Source: Lentisphaerota bacterium (GTDB lineage: Bacteria; Verrucomicrobiota; Lentisphaeria; Victivallales; Victivallaceae). Taken from it: 58,537 bases of DNA. Location: assembly GCA_015061495.1 (NCBI GenBank), contig SUWL01000009.1, positions 1 through 58,537 on the forward strand, given 5' to 3'. A model generated the notes under the pieces. It was not told the origin of the DNA. It saw nothing but the letters and a program-made list of their open reading frames with translations, and made no database searches. Both the position numbers and the translations under genes were made by a program. This document shows, piece after piece, positions 38,171-48,700 of the stretch; the stretch's first letter is position 1; every line of letters starts with the position of its first letter.

Positions 38171-39120
38171 GAATTATCTATCGCCAGAGCGGAATAATCA
38201 TTGCGGGCGTATTTACCCAGCGTATGTCCTATTTCCGCACCATCATGGCTGCTGACGTGACTGTCGGCAAATAAGATATTGGCTTTGCCACTGTGACGTA
38301 CTGCAAATCCGGTCTGACTGCCGTGCCAGTTTATATCACCGCGCTGGGCTTTTTGGGCAATGTAGCCGGAATCTGCCAGTAATATCCGCAGTGACGGATG
38401 GGAAATTTTGCCAAGTTTATAACCGACAAAAAGTTTGGTCCCAACTTCTTTCCGTGCCACATCGGTTATGTGTTGTTCTCCGTAAGACATATTTACGCCT
38501 GCACCGTAGACCTGCTCCCAGCCGGTGTACACCGTATTTACCGGCAGAGACGGACAACGGAAAGAATCCAGAGTTTTGTCCGCCGGCATGTAGCCCAAAC
38601 CAAAATATTTTTTTTGATCCTCATCGGAAATAACTACTTGTGAACCCAAAATTTTACCGGCTGATGCATCATCCCAGCCGCTTAACATGGTGTACCACAA
38701 AGCATCCGTACTGCGTAAATATATATCCCCATTTTGAGCATCGCTCATTTGTGCCATGGCTTTGCCGTTCTGCCCAAGCAAATTGATACAGTTTGCGGCG
38801 TGAGCCCGGTTTCTGGCACTTTGAAGTGCAGGCAGAAGTATGGCTGCCAGAATCGCGATGATGGCGATGACTACGAGCAACTCTATAAGAGTAAATGCGC
38901 TCTTGGAAAGAGGGGAAAAACTTCTTTTCACGGGAAAAGAGGTTTTTCCCCTCTCCCCAAACCCCACTGCCTTTTTCAAGAAAAGCGGAATTCTTTGTTG
39001 AGTTGCAACCGCACTTTTTTGTGCAAAAAAATGCCATGATGAGATAACAGTGCTTACAAGGAGTTCGATAAGAGTAAAGGCTTCAGCCTTTACTCTCCTG
39101 CAGGAGAGTCGTTTACACAT
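38137..39120 (-). CDS. Prepilin-like protein with duplicated FTLIELLV motif (second insert-bearing copy)
   Basis: The 327-residue protein has FTLIELLV after KAEA at about residue 15, and a second FTLIELLV 61 residues later. Only the second is followed by the hydrophobic [16 protein letters not shown] helix and an [18 protein letters not shown] block. The intervening stretch ([20 protein letters not shown]...) is nearly identical to that of the pseudopilin at 29002, while the rest of the two proteins differs. The C-terminal domain contains [17 protein letters not shown], the H..G...LF.DSHV block of this pseudopilin class. ATG 39120 follows AAAGGA by about ten bases. The downstream partner gene is decayed. 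Confidence 0.85.
   Translation of the reverse strand: MCKRLSCRRVKAEAFTLIELLVSTVISSWHFFAQKSAVATQQRIPLFLKKAVGFGERGKTSFPVKRSFSPLSKSAFTLIELLVVIAIIAILAAILLPALQSARNRAHAANCINLLGQNGKAMAQMSDAQNGDIYLRSTDALWYTMLSGWDDASAGKILGSQVVISDEDQKKYFGLGYMPADKTLDSFRCPSLPVNTVYTGWEQVYGAGVNMSYGEQHITDVARKEVGTKLFVGYKLGKISHPSLRILLADSGYIAQKAQRGDINWHGSQTGFAVRHSGKANILFADSHVSSHDGAEIGHTLGKYARNDYSALAIDNSWVGISHSLKQ
38894..39057. repeat. 164-bp palindromic coding repeat, copy 2
   Basis: Matches 29720-29883 at 159 of 164 positions. The hairpin core is at 38909-38954. The flanking [14 protein letters not shown] duplicates here (38871-38893 and 39058-39079) are more diverged from each other than in copy 1, and do not match the copy-1 flanks closely. 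The insert therefore entered two different pilin genes. Confidence 0.9.
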
Positions 39121-39240
39121 TTTTTCAATTCCTTTCTGGTAAAATTGACCACAGCAATTGCAATGGCTCATTAAAAAAACGGATTTTCCGTAAATTTGAT
39201 CTAATTATACGATATAAAACTGCAAATGTCAAGAGCAAGC

Positions 39241-39269
39241 CATTGAATAATATTACTTTTTTATTGCCA
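39241..39269. repeat. 29-bp direct repeat, left copy
   Basis: CATTGAATAATATTACT...ATTGCCA matches 49983-50011 at 27 of 29 positions in the same orientation. It lies just beyond the 3' end of the sugar operon. Confidence 0.7.
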
Positions 39270-39275
39270 TTTTTT

Positions 39276-39308
39276 CGCTGTTTCCGCTGATTTTTTGCGG
39301 AAACAGCG
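39276..39308 (-). terminator. Hairpin at the end of the sugar operon
   Basis: A perfect 12-bp stem, CGCTGTTTCCGC (39276-39287) with GCGGAAACAGCG (39297-39308), and a 9-base loop, 30 bases after the last operon stop. On the minus strand it is followed by GAAAAAATGG rather than a T-tract, so it may stabilise the mRNA end rather than terminate on its own. Confidence 0.5.
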
Positions 39309-39337
39309 CGTAAAAGGACAATAAACTTATCCGTTTA

Positions 39338-40360
39338 TCAGAAGTTGTAATCGACCTTCTGCGGCATGCCGGTTTCCGCGGATTTGATCGCGGCTTCAGC
39401 GAATGCGACCGTTCCGGTTCCCTCGTAGATGTCACTGGGGAATTCGGTGCCGTTTTCGAGGTGATCGACAAAGGCTTCCAACTCAAATTTGATATGGTGC
39501 GCCACGCCGACTGACGGGATTCTGGCAAACGAAAGTTCCTTGCTGGTGGTGTAGACGCTCTCTTCGGCGATCTCCACACAATTATCATTGGTGTAACGGA
39601 TCGTTCCTTTAGTACCGTAAACCACCGTACCCATGGTGTAAGGCGCCTTGATACCGATGGAAACAAAGATCCGCGCGATCACGTCATTGGGGAATTTGGC
39701 AATCGCCACACCGGTATCCGGTTTCGCCCAGTCGGTGAGGAACTTCTGGTTCATGTAGCAGCACACTTCCGTCGGATTGCCCGCCAGATAGCGCAGCAGA
39801 TCCAGCGCATGGCAGCCGCCGCCGATGAATCCGTAACGGCCGACCTCTTTGCATTTGCGCCAGTTGTCCCAGCCGACGGCTTTCACATAGTCATGCGCAT
39901 AGGAGCCTTCCATAGCGACGATATCACCGATCCGCCCGTCGTCGATGAGCTGTTTCATCAGTTTGAAACAGGGTGCGTAACGGCAAACCTGACCGGTCAT
40001 GAATTTTTTGCCGCTGGCTTTGACGGCAGCGATGATCTTGCGGCAGTCATCCAGAGTCGGGGCAAGCGGTTTTTCGCAGGCGACATGTTTGCCCGCCATC
40101 AACGCTTTCACACTCTGATCGGCATGGAAGTGGTCGGGAGAAGCCACCACGATGATATCCGCATCGGAATTGTAAACCTCTTCCTCGGTTTTGGCAAGCG
40201 GAATATTACGGGCATTGTAATACTCCGTATCGATCCGTTTGTACTGACCGTAGGCAGGATCGTAGATCATGCACAATTCGGTATTCGGCAGATCAACGGC
40301 TGCCTTTGCCCAGTCTCCGCCCATGCCGAGACCCATTACTGCAACTTTGTAAGTTTTCAT
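39338..40360 (-). CDS. Gfo/Idh/MocA-family oxidoreductase
   Basis: The 340-residue protein has an N-terminal Rossmann fold (VAVMGLGMGGD), then VVASPDHFHADQ and EKPLAPTLDDC. The Lys of EKP and the GGGCHALDLLRYL block are the usual catalytic region. Family members oxidise or reduce sugars, inositols or amino sugars with NAD(P), or cleave glycosides through a redox mechanism. GGAGA lies about 10 bases before ATG 40360. It is the last gene of the 39-50 kb operon and differs clearly from the other family member at 43160. Confidence 0.88.
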   Translation of the reverse strand: MKTYKVAVMGLGMGGDWAKAAVDLPNTELCMIYDPAYGQYKRIDTEYYNARNIPLAKTEEEVYNSDADIIVVASPDHFHADQSVKALMAGKHVACEKPLAPTLDDCRKIIAAVKASGKKFMTGQVCRYAPCFKLMKQLIDDGRIGDIVAMEGSYAHDYVKAVGWDNWRKCKEVGRYGFIGGGCHALDLLRYLAGNPTEVCCYMNQKFLTDWAKPDTGVAIAKFPNDVIARIFVSIGIKAPYTMGTVVYGTKGTIRYTNDNCVEIAEESVYTTSKELSFARIPSVGVAHHIKFELEAFVDHLENGTEFPSDIYEGTGTVAFAEAAIKSAETGMPQKVDYNF

Positions 40361-40392
40361 TTTCTCTTTCTCCTTAATGTTTCAGAGTTGCT

Positions 40393-42378
40393 TCAAATTT
40401 CTTCAAAAACCGCGAACCATGCCGCTTTATTTACCGTCACTTCGCCGTTTTCAATACGTCCGTCACCGAGAACAGTCTGCCACTTGCCGTCTGCCAGAGC
40501 AGGAACTGTCACGCTCTCATCCGCACACTCCTTTTCCCGCAAAGCCAGCACCAGTCTTCTGCCGCTTACCGTATACAAGCCGCTCAAAGATTTGCCGTCC
40601 GGTTCATTGCCAAAACGGTCGATCCGGTTGTTTTTCAGCTGCTCTTTTTTGCTTTTATGCCAGTCAATATACCGGCGCAATACTTTGCGCTTGTCTGACG
40701 GCAGTTTGGAAATAGCCATCCACAACAGCGGATTGGCGAACAACGCAATGGCGATCCAGTATTCCCACGGATAGATGTCCGGAGCGGTTTCGCCCTTGTC
40801 ACAGTAAAATTCATAATTGATATCTTCAGTGGCGGGTACTTCGATCTGGAACTTCTGCAGCCGGTTGTACTTCGCCAGGCGCCAGACATTGCGCCAGGTA
40901 CGTTCGGGATGGTAACCCAGACCGCTTTTAAGCATGCAGTAACGGTTTTCCAGAAAGATCCCGCCGTGCTCCTGAAACCGGAAGTATCCCTGACGCTGCC
41001 CCCAGCCGGTCAGGTCGATCTGAAACGATACTTTGCCACCGCTGCGGCGACGGACGGTACGCATCAGCAGTTCCAGATTGTGTTCCGACTCAAAACAGGG
41101 CAGATACATGGCGTCAAGTTTGAAAAAACAGACCCCGTATCTCCGGTGGAAATCCAGCAGTATTTCCGCCATGTCCCGCCAATCCCGGTAACGCGCGGCA
41201 AAGTTGGGCGCAAACCACATGGATACTCCGCAGCCGCACTCATCGGCGACCGCTTTGATCGGAGCAAGCGAACCGCCCCACAATTCCGGACGGACCCGCC
41301 AGAACTCCTGGGAATTTATCCTGTAATTATGCGCCGTAAGCGTTGCCAGAATGCCGCCAGCCTGCCAGCCGTCGTCGATCTGATAGATCTCCGCACCGCA
41401 CTCTCCGGCACTGCGGAACTCTCTTTCCAGAAATTCCTCACTTATGGCACGGTAAAATCCGCCGCTGTAACCGCCCCACGGATTGACCGTCACCGGCACA
41501 TCCGGAGCAGGGAAACGGCGTTTCTGGTATTCGTGCAAAATCTCCAGTTCCTCCTGCCCATTATCTGCAAAGAACAACACACTGCGCCCGGAACGCAGTT
41601 CCCGCTTTTCATCGCCCAATTCATAAGGCGCAATATTCCACGTGCAGGAGAATACCGCCCCGTCGCTGCCGATGCGGAAGTCGTACTCTTCCACATCACG
41701 GCGCTCTTCACTGGTCGGAGTTTCCTGCAGAAAAAAGAGACTTTTGCCGTCCGGACGGCGGATGAAAAGGATGTTGCCGTTAAGTTCTTTTTTGCCGTCG
41801 ACCGGCACTATCGTCACCTGATCGTCCACAAAGTCCGTTCTGCCCCGGTACAATATGCAGCTGTCCGGCACAAATTCCGGTGCCGGTGCCAGAATATCCG
41901 TACACCCCTCATACACCAACCCCGGACGGGCGGATAACTGCCGGTGATCCCGGATGCCGCGGCGGTAGGGCCACAGCGCGATCGGCAGGATCGGCATCAC
42001 CAGACGGGTGCGTACCGCCAGCGCAGACAACCCCGGATAGATGTACATATCCCGGCGCAAAGTCATCTGCTGATTGTTTTCAAACAGCGTTACGATCACA
42101 TGCAGATGCGGAGAATCAAAAAACGGCTTATCCACCGTCACCGCCGAAACCGCTTTCACCTCATAATGCATCTCGTCCGGCGGACAGATGTCACCGTGGA
42201 AGTAAAAGTCCCGGTCGATGGGGGTTTCCGAAGCGATCTTTTCACCGGCAGCATCGTAGATGCCCAGCGTGCGCAGCAAACCGGCAGAAAGGTCAAATTC
42301 CCGTTTGAATCGGCAGTTGCCGACCGTCAGAATATTATTTTCATAAATTGCAAAGGCATCTTCAAAAAACTTTTTCAT
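40393..42378 (-). CDS. GH36-like alpha-galactosidase family protein
   Basis: The 661-residue protein has an N-terminal beta-sandwich and a TIM barrel of clan GH-D. EIYQIDDGWQ marks the barrel start, MWFAPNFAARY follows, and FFKLDAMY matches the conserved (Y/F)(F)K.D with the nucleophile Asp. The acid/base region (FQIDLTGWGQR...FLENRY) departs from typical GH36, so the specificity is uncertain. No signal peptide is present, so it is cytoplasmic. It overlaps the MBL-hydrolase gene by four bases, showing translational coupling. Alpha-galactosidase or a related GH36/GH31-like activity is the most likely function. Confidence 0.8.
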   Translation of the reverse strand: MKKFFEDAFAIYENNILTVGNCRFKREFDLSAGLLRTLGIYDAAGEKIASETPIDRDFYFHGDICPPDEMHYEVKAVSAVTVDKPFFDSPHLHVIVTLFENNQQMTLRRDMYIYPGLSALAVRTRLVMPILPIALWPYRRGIRDHRQLSARPGLVYEGCTDILAPAPEFVPDSCILYRGRTDFVDDQVTIVPVDGKKELNGNILFIRRPDGKSLFFLQETPTSEERRDVEEYDFRIGSDGAVFSCTWNIAPYELGDEKRELRSGRSVLFFADNGQEELEILHEYQKRRFPAPDVPVTVNPWGGYSGGFYRAISEEFLEREFRSAGECGAEIYQIDDGWQAGGILATLTAHNYRINSQEFWRVRPELWGGSLAPIKAVADECGCGVSMWFAPNFAARYRDWRDMAEILLDFHRRYGVCFFKLDAMYLPCFESEHNLELLMRTVRRRSGGKVSFQIDLTGWGQRQGYFRFQEHGGIFLENRYCMLKSGLGYHPERTWRNVWRLAKYNRLQKFQIEVPATEDINYEFYCDKGETAPDIYPWEYWIAIALFANPLLWMAISKLPSDKRKVLRRYIDWHKSKKEQLKNNRIDRFGNEPDGKSLSGLYTVSGRRLVLALREKECADESVTVPALADGKWQTVLGDGRIENGEVTVNKAAWFAVFEEI

Positions 42379-43160
42379 AACTCGATCTCCATCCCGTCAT
42401 AAGCAGGAGTCATGGACAACTGATCGTGCGGCAGGCTCCAATGGTGACCGATATGCACCGGATAAACGGCGGTCGCATCGTCCACGGCTCCGACCCGGCG
42501 GAGTTTTTCCAACTGCCGTTTGATCACCGGAATACCCATGTGCCCGACCTGGCGGTCGTTTTCGCCCCAGGTGCAGTCGGCAAAGATGTAATCCAGATGT
42601 ATTCCGGCAAGTTTTTCCACCGTGCATTCGGGGATCTCCATGGTATCATTGGCGATCAGCAGCCGTTTGCCGTTTTTCTCAAAGAGATAGAACAAGGTGG
42701 TTTCCGTGGGGATGTGATTGCCCTGCAAAGCGGTAACGGTAATGCCGCTTTCGGGGATATCGACTTTACTTCCGGGTTCCAACAGATGAAAGATGATGCG
42801 CTCCTCAAAGAAGTACCATTCGGCAAGTACATTTTTCACCGCTTCATTGCCGTAAATATTGATCTTTTCCTCCCGGCGCATCAGGGTTTCCAGATCCATG
42901 GCAAAGAGGTGATCTTCGTGGCTGTGGGTGAAAAAGAGGTGCTGCAGATTCAAACCGTCCAAGCCGAATTTGATACTCTGCACCAGCGCATCCGGTCCGA
43001 AGTCGATCCGGATATTATCATCAATAGCGTAGGCAGTGCGCAAACGGACATCCTTGCCGCCATGCTTGCGGGCGTAACGGCAGACTTCGCAGTTGCAGAA
43101 CAGTGTCGGGATCGCCGCGGCGGCGGCACTGCCCAATACTTTGAAAATACTCCTGCTCAT
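42375..43160 (-). CDS. MBL-fold metallohydrolase (PhnP/RNase Z-like)
   Basis: The 261-residue protein has the zinc motif THSHEDHLFAMD (HxHxDH), later ligands in ALQGNHIP, IANDTME and ADCTW..., and a C-terminal HIGHHW. The N-terminal CNCEVC pattern resembles the extra zinc-binding Cys set of PhnP, a cyclic-phosphodiesterase. Within this operon it may cleave a cyclic or activated sugar phosphate intermediate (inference). The start overlaps the upstream oxidoreductase stop by one base (TAATG) and the end overlaps the GH36 gene by four. Confidence 0.82.
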   Translation of the reverse strand: MSRSIFKVLGSAAAAAIPTLFCNCEVCRYARKHGGKDVRLRTAYAIDDNIRIDFGPDALVQSIKFGLDGLNLQHLFFTHSHEDHLFAMDLETLMRREEKINIYGNEAVKNVLAEWYFFEERIIFHLLEPGSKVDIPESGITVTALQGNHIPTETTLFYLFEKNGKRLLIANDTMEIPECTVEKLAGIHLDYIFADCTWGENDRQVGHMGIPVIKRQLEKLRRVGAVDDATAVYPVHIGHHWSLPHDQLSMTPAYDGMEIEL

Positions 43161-44317
43161 TATCGCAGATCCTCCGGCATGGCTTCAACTTTGACCGGAA
43201 TGCTTCCTTTGCGCATGGATTCCGCTCCGGCACATCCGGCGGCAATGGCGGCACGCGCATCGGCGATGGGGATATCCGGCTCTTTTTCACCGTGCATATA
43301 GCGGATGAAATCTTCCGCGATCAGCGGGTCAGCTCCGCCGTGACTGCCCGGATAGGGGGTCACATCATAACTCTCATCACCCTGCATATTAAAGTTGCGA
43401 TCGAGATGGCGGGTATTCCACACTTCGACCGTGGGGTTGCCGTGGCAGTCGCCGTAATTCTCGATGCGTCCTTCCGTGCCGATAATGGTGTAGTTGCGGC
43501 AGGCGTCCGGAGTATAGAAACACTCCAGAAGCGTACACTGCACGCCGTTGGCAAGGGTCAGCATCAGCATATTGTGATCGTTGACATCCATCACCGGATT
43601 GAGGTTGAGTTTTTTCAACGGCGGCCACGGCGGGATATCATCGTTGGGGCGCGGTTCGCCCGGTTTTCTCCGGTGACAGCGGTTGAACACACTTAAATTG
43701 CCCATGCCGACAGCGAGAACCGATTCCGCGCCGCCGAACCAGTGGATGATGTCGATATCGTGGGCGCCTTTCTGCAGCAAAAGAGAATTGACTTTATCCT
43801 CTTCACACATCCAGCGGGAAAAGTAAGCGTAACCGCCGTAATTGACGAAGTGACGGCACCAGATGGCACGCACTTCACCGATGGCACCGGCGGTAATAAG
43901 TTCGTGGATCTTTCGGGTAAAGCGCATATACCGCATATTGTGTCCGACCATCAGCGGCAGTTTGTTCTTTTTGGCGCACCGCATGATGCTGTGGCAATCC
44001 TCGACATTGATCGCCATGGGTTTTTCCAGATAGACGCCGCAATTATTTTCCAGACAGAAGTTGCTCTGTTCTTTATGCTGGTAATCCGGGGAAAGCACCA
44101 GCACGGCATCAGGATGCTCTTTCTCGATCATCTCCCGGTAATCGGCGTAAAGATTGACCTGCTGATTACGCTCATTGATCATCCGTTCGGCAAATTTCTG
44201 ACCGGCGGCTGCCGCCGGATCCGCGGCACAGACCAGTTCCGCACCCAGATCCGGACGGTGGAAACTCACCGCCAGTTCCGAACGTCCTCCGCAACCGATC
44301 AACGCAATTTTTGACAT
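43160..44317 (-). CDS. Gfo/Idh/MocA-family oxidoreductase
   Basis: The 385-residue protein begins MSKIALIGCGGRSE (Rossmann GxGGR), then has VLVLSPDYQHKEQ, YLEKPMAINVEDC with the EKP Lys, and QKGAHDIDIIHW. A C-terminal tail contains SHGGADPLI. The tail and the H-rich Q..HD motif are typical of members acting on glycans. ATG 44317 follows GAGGTTTG by about seven bases; an in-frame TTG further up is less likely. It is coupled to the MBL-hydrolase gene and lies 18 bases downstream of the beta-helix gene. Confidence 0.88.
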   Translation of the reverse strand: MSKIALIGCGGRSELAVSFHRPDLGAELVCAADPAAAAGQKFAERMINERNQQVNLYADYREMIEKEHPDAVLVLSPDYQHKEQSNFCLENNCGVYLEKPMAINVEDCHSIMRCAKKNKLPLMVGHNMRYMRFTRKIHELITAGAIGEVRAIWCRHFVNYGGYAYFSRWMCEEDKVNSLLLQKGAHDIDIIHWFGGAESVLAVGMGNLSVFNRCHRRKPGEPRPNDDIPPWPPLKKLNLNPVMDVNDHNMLMLTLANGVQCTLLECFYTPDACRNYTIIGTEGRIENYGDCHGNPTVEVWNTRHLDRNFNMQGDESYDVTPYPGSHGGADPLIAEDFIRYMHGEKEPDIPIADARAAIAAGCAGAESMRKGSIPVKVEAMPEDLR

Positions 44318-44335
44318 TTTCAAACCTCTTTTTGA

Positions 44336-45724
44336 TTACTTTCTGCCGTTGAGATCCACGCCTTCCGGGGTGGCAGCGGCATTCTTATATTTATTGTACA
44401 TCTGCCAGACTGAATCGGACAGTTTTGCGCCTTTTCCCTCGATGACCGGCACTGTTTCACCGTTTTTCATCGCTTGATAGTCGATACCGATACCGCCGTC
44501 ATCTGCAGCTTTGGGCATTTTGAAAAGAACACTGTTTTCCAGAATCAGTTTGTCTGTCGGCACCGGAGCGATCCGCAAACAGCCCAGCAGTGAATTTTTA
44601 ACTGTCAACACCCCTTTGAAGCGTTTGTCGGGGATGGAAAGGCAGCTGCCGTCAACAATGGTGCATTTATCAAAAGTAAGTTTGCCGTCTTTCAGAAATG
44701 AAATCGGTTCGGCATAGTATCCGCGAACCACACAATTTTCAAGTTCGACCACAGCATTGTTGTATGCGCCGATCTGAACATTGGGACGGTTGGAGATAAC
44801 CAGTGAATCAACCATTTTCACATACGCATTCTGAATAACTTTGACCCCGGCTTCAAAAACATTTTTGCCGATGACGCAACGTTTGAATGTCACTTTGGTG
44901 GTCTGCACATTGGTCAATCCGGAACTGGCGCAGTTGAATGCTCCGCAATCTTCATACAGCACTTCCCCCCCCTCATGGCAGGAGAATCCCTGCCCGCAAT
45001 TGCTTATGGCAATACAGTTGCGGTAAACTGCATTTTTCACATCGTAAGCGGTATCAAAACCGTCGTTCCAGGAGTTGATGACAAAGAAATTTTCCACATG
45101 GATATTGGATTTGCAGATGTAAAATCCGGAAGTCGCCGGCAACTGTACTTTGAGCTGATCCAAAGTTTTTCCTTCAGGAAGATGAAAGAAGACTCTCCGG
45201 TCTTTTCTGCTCCAGTAAAAACTGCCCGGTTTGGATTCCATCTCCTGTCTGCTCAAAGCGTTGAGTGCATTTTTGCCGTCCACGAACCAGATCTTAAGTT
45301 CCGGCAGCCAGTAATCCTGCTTTTTATAACCTTTATATTCGTTGCTCATAGGCCAAAACGGCAGCGAACAGATCCGGTCGGAAACCTTTGTCCACTTATC
45401 CGCCGGAACCACCGACAGACCGGAAATAACAGCACCGTTACCGTTGAGCACCGTCGGTTTTTCCGGAGTGCCGCCGGTAATATAAAGACTGTAACTCGGT
45501 CCATTGTCTCCGGGATACGGACGGGTATAGGGTACTCCGGAGTTGACCACTTCCAAGCGGTCTCCGCCTTTCAGTTTGCCGATGCCTCTTAAAATCGAAG
45601 CGAACGGAGCTTCTGCCGTACCGGGATTCCGGTCATTGCCTTTGACATTGTCAACAAAGTAAGTCGCTCCATTGAGCATGACAGCAGCGGCACACGCCAC
45701 ACATGACCACAAAGTTTTTTTCAT
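44336..45724 (-). CDS. Secreted right-handed beta-helix protein (pectate-lyase-like fold)
   Basis: The 462-residue protein starts MKKTLWSCVACAAAVMLNGA, a signal peptide, followed by YFVDNVKGNDRNPGTAEAPFASI, the classic opening of DUF1565/beta-helix proteins. The middle (about 200-400) has short repeated turns such as NAVYRNCIAISNCG, EVLYEDCGAFNC and VTFKRCVIGKN, forming a parallel beta-helix. Many such proteins are polysaccharide lyases or glycosidases; catalytic residues are not identifiable here. AAGGAA precedes ATG 45724. It follows the large GH42-like gene by 14 bases. Confidence 0.85.
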   Translation of the reverse strand: MKKTLWSCVACAAAVMLNGATYFVDNVKGNDRNPGTAEAPFASILRGIGKLKGGDRLEVVNSGVPYTRPYPGDNGPSYSLYITGGTPEKPTVLNGNGAVISGLSVVPADKWTKVSDRICSLPFWPMSNEYKGYKKQDYWLPELKIWFVDGKNALNALSRQEMESKPGSFYWSRKDRRVFFHLPEGKTLDQLKVQLPATSGFYICKSNIHVENFFVINSWNDGFDTAYDVKNAVYRNCIAISNCGQGFSCHEGGEVLYEDCGAFNCASSGLTNVQTTKVTFKRCVIGKNVFEAGVKVIQNAYVKMVDSLVISNRPNVQIGAYNNAVVELENCVVRGYYAEPISFLKDGKLTFDKCTIVDGSCLSIPDKRFKGVLTVKNSLLGCLRIAPVPTDKLILENSVLFKMPKAADDGGIGIDYQAMKNGETVPVIEGKGAKLSDSVWQMYNKYKNAAATPEGVDLNGRK

Positions 45725-45738
45725 CACATATTTCCTTA

Positions 45739-48700
45739 TTATTTTTTGTAGAACCAGCGGCTTTCACCGAGTTTCATCTCAAACTCATACTCTTTGACAT
45801 CCTTTGCCAGCACCTTGCCGCTGACCGGGTCGATCAGCGTGGTATTTTTCGCAAAACGCAGAACTTTTCTGCCGGAATTGGAAGCATGGATCACCACATA
45901 ATTATTGCCGTCGGCAATGACATCACCGCTGTCGCAAACAGGAGTCACGCCTGCTTCTTTGGCGATCTTGTTGAGAAACGCCGGAGTGATGACAGACGGA
46001 GCGGCAATATAGATCCCCGTCCAATTACCATGCTTTTTCATCGCGGCGGAAACTTTGTCCGGTTCACTGTGGAAACGGCAGAGCACTTCCGCACTTTCAT
46101 CGGTCACATGGAACATCCAGGTGCGGAAATCATTGTTGCCATGCACCAGTTCTTTACAGGGGGATTTCTCAAAGCTGTTGCGGTAATGGATGTATTTTTT
46201 GCCGTCGGCAATGGCAATACCGGTCAGCTCTTTGACCGCTTTTTCCGTGCCCAGTCCGGAAAGCCGCCCGGCATCGAAACTGAAAATCAGCACATTGCCG
46301 TCTTTCTGCAGATGCTTTTTGATAAATTCGATCTGTTTGACCGAAATATGCGACGCCAGCGGGAAGTAGTAGATCTTGCCTCTGGGAAATTCCGGATGAT
46401 CAAGATCGTCAAGCATATAGGTTTCAAAACCCAAACCGGATGCGAACAGTGCTTCCTGCACCAGACGGGTACTGTAAAGGATCGGGTAGTGCCAGTAGGC
46501 TTTGCGGTTGTAAGCGGTGGTATCCGGGTCGATGATCACTTTCAGAGCCGGACGGTCGCCGCCATTGGGATTGCCGGCGGACAACGCTGCGGCATTGCGC
46601 AAATCCCGCAGCTGCTCTTTGAACTCCTCATCCGCCCATGCCACGCCCGCCATGATATAACACCAGGTGCCCTGCCCCTGGGTCAGACGGATACCGAGAT
46701 CCCGGATACTCTGGGCGTAGATGCCTTCATGTCCGTGCGCCGCTCCCAGAGCGTTGAAGTCCGCCCCGTAACCTCTGCCGTTGTAGGCAGTGTAATCGCC
46801 GCGGTAATCCATTTCACCTTTGGTAAGTTTGCCGTAAAGTTCCGCCGAACCGGTCACCTGATTGATTCCGCCCATGCTGCCCAGACGGCGGTGTTCACCG
46901 TAAGGAATACAGCTCACAAAGCCGTCGTACAGATCATTTTTCAGGAAAAATGCCATATCTTCCTTACCGGCATCACCGCCGCTCATCACGTCGGGATAGT
47001 ACATTGTCAGCCAGAGCGGGCGTTTGAAGGACTCCCGCAGAGTTTTTGCCGCCATGATCAACAGCGGAGTGGCGATCTGCATACGCCATTTGAGGAAGTC
47101 GATCTGGGGACGGTCCGCCGGATCATCAGGGTTGAGCAGCGGAGTATTGCCGTAATTGGAATAGGGCTTCATGGGAACGGTGTCAAACTCCAGCGTGTCG
47201 TCCCCCCACGCCTTGCGGAAAGCGGCAAGATCATGGTTGTAAACCTTTTTCAAATACTCCCGGAAACTGTCCACCGCATCGGGAGACTGATCGTAACGCG
47301 GCGCAAACCACTGACCGTCATTGCCGCCGACGACATGGAAACCTGCCAGATTTTTGGCATAAGGATTATTCTGCAGGTGTTCAGCGACCGCCCGGATCAT
47401 CTTTTCCAGTTCCCGGTAATAATCTTTGGAAGCGTAACTGACCATCGCTCCGGCAGGATTATTACCGGTCTCTTTGAATCGCCAGTCGGTGTACTTGTTG
47501 GTGACTCCGCGCACGCCGGAACGGGGAAAATCCTTGGCAAAATCCCGGTAAGGGGTCATGCTGAAGTAAAGCAGCAGCGGTGCCTGCGGAGCCTGTTCAT
47601 ACGCGGATTTGATCAGATTGTCCAGCTGGGTGAAATCATATTTGTCTTTGCCGATCCACGGATGCCATTTGCTGTAAACCATCATATACTGGAAGTTGAC
47701 CCCCGCATCGGCAAAGATCCGGCATCCACGGGCATTGGGGAAGCTGTTGAGGGCGAAATAGGGTATCGGTTTGCCGTTGAGGTGGAGTACCACCCTGCCG
47801 TTGATCTTTTTGGAACTCAACACCGGAGTCCGGTCAAATGGTTTGAGTTTGGAAGCAGCCATCTGCTCCGGAGTCAGATCGAATTGCTGTTTACGGATGA
47901 ATTTCAGCGGTTCACGGACATCGAATTCCACCCATTTTGCCGTGTGCATCTCGCCGGCGGCAACGGTGAACAAACGGAATTTATGGACATTTTTGGGAAT
48001 CGTGATCCGCAATGTGAGGACAAAGGGATCTTTTTCCGTGGAAGCACTGACATAGCTCCATCCCAGCAGCGGCGTGCGCTGCTGTTTGTGATCTTCAAAC
48101 TGCACGCCGAAATGCGTCCCGGCGGCAAAAGGTTTTTTATCAATAACATATTTGGCGGTAATCAGATAGGATTCTCCGGAATTAGAACTTATCCACGGCG
48201 AAAACGCCGCAGCGGCATCTCCGTTGGGCTGTGGAGAAATTGTCAGATCTTTAACCGGCACTTCCCCCTTGCGGACAAAAGAATCCAGCGCGCTTGCAGC
48301 AGAGATCCCGGTCAGCCGGTTGGGATTGCGGGGGAAGTCCCGGGTCAGCACGCCGTATTCCCAGTTGCCCTGCGGCAGAATATTGCCGTTAGTCGGCAGG
48401 ATATTTATCCAGTCATTGAGTACATCGTCAAAGGGGATCTGCAGGATGCCGTCCTTTTCGGCGACAACCTCTTTGCAGACCGCTTCAGAACGTTCGATCC
48501 AGTATTTCTGTCCGGCGGAAATTTTCAAATTGCGGGGGGCGACCGTCAGCACTCCGGCGGCATCCGATGCCCGCAATTCGCAGGTAAATGAGTCGGGCAA
48601 GTCCTCAACCAAACGGGCGGATGCCGTTTTGCCGCGGTGCTTAACGATGGTCAGTTCCTCCCGGACACCGGGACCGTCCGGCAGAAACTCCAACCGGGAA

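Noticed and set aside
45703..48591. 962-codon open frame on the plus strand opposite the GH42-like gene
   Set aside because: It lies wholly antisense to a gene with clear domains, has no ribosome site and has shadow-type composition (Arg/His/Phe-rich). Codon bias of the real gene keeps it open.
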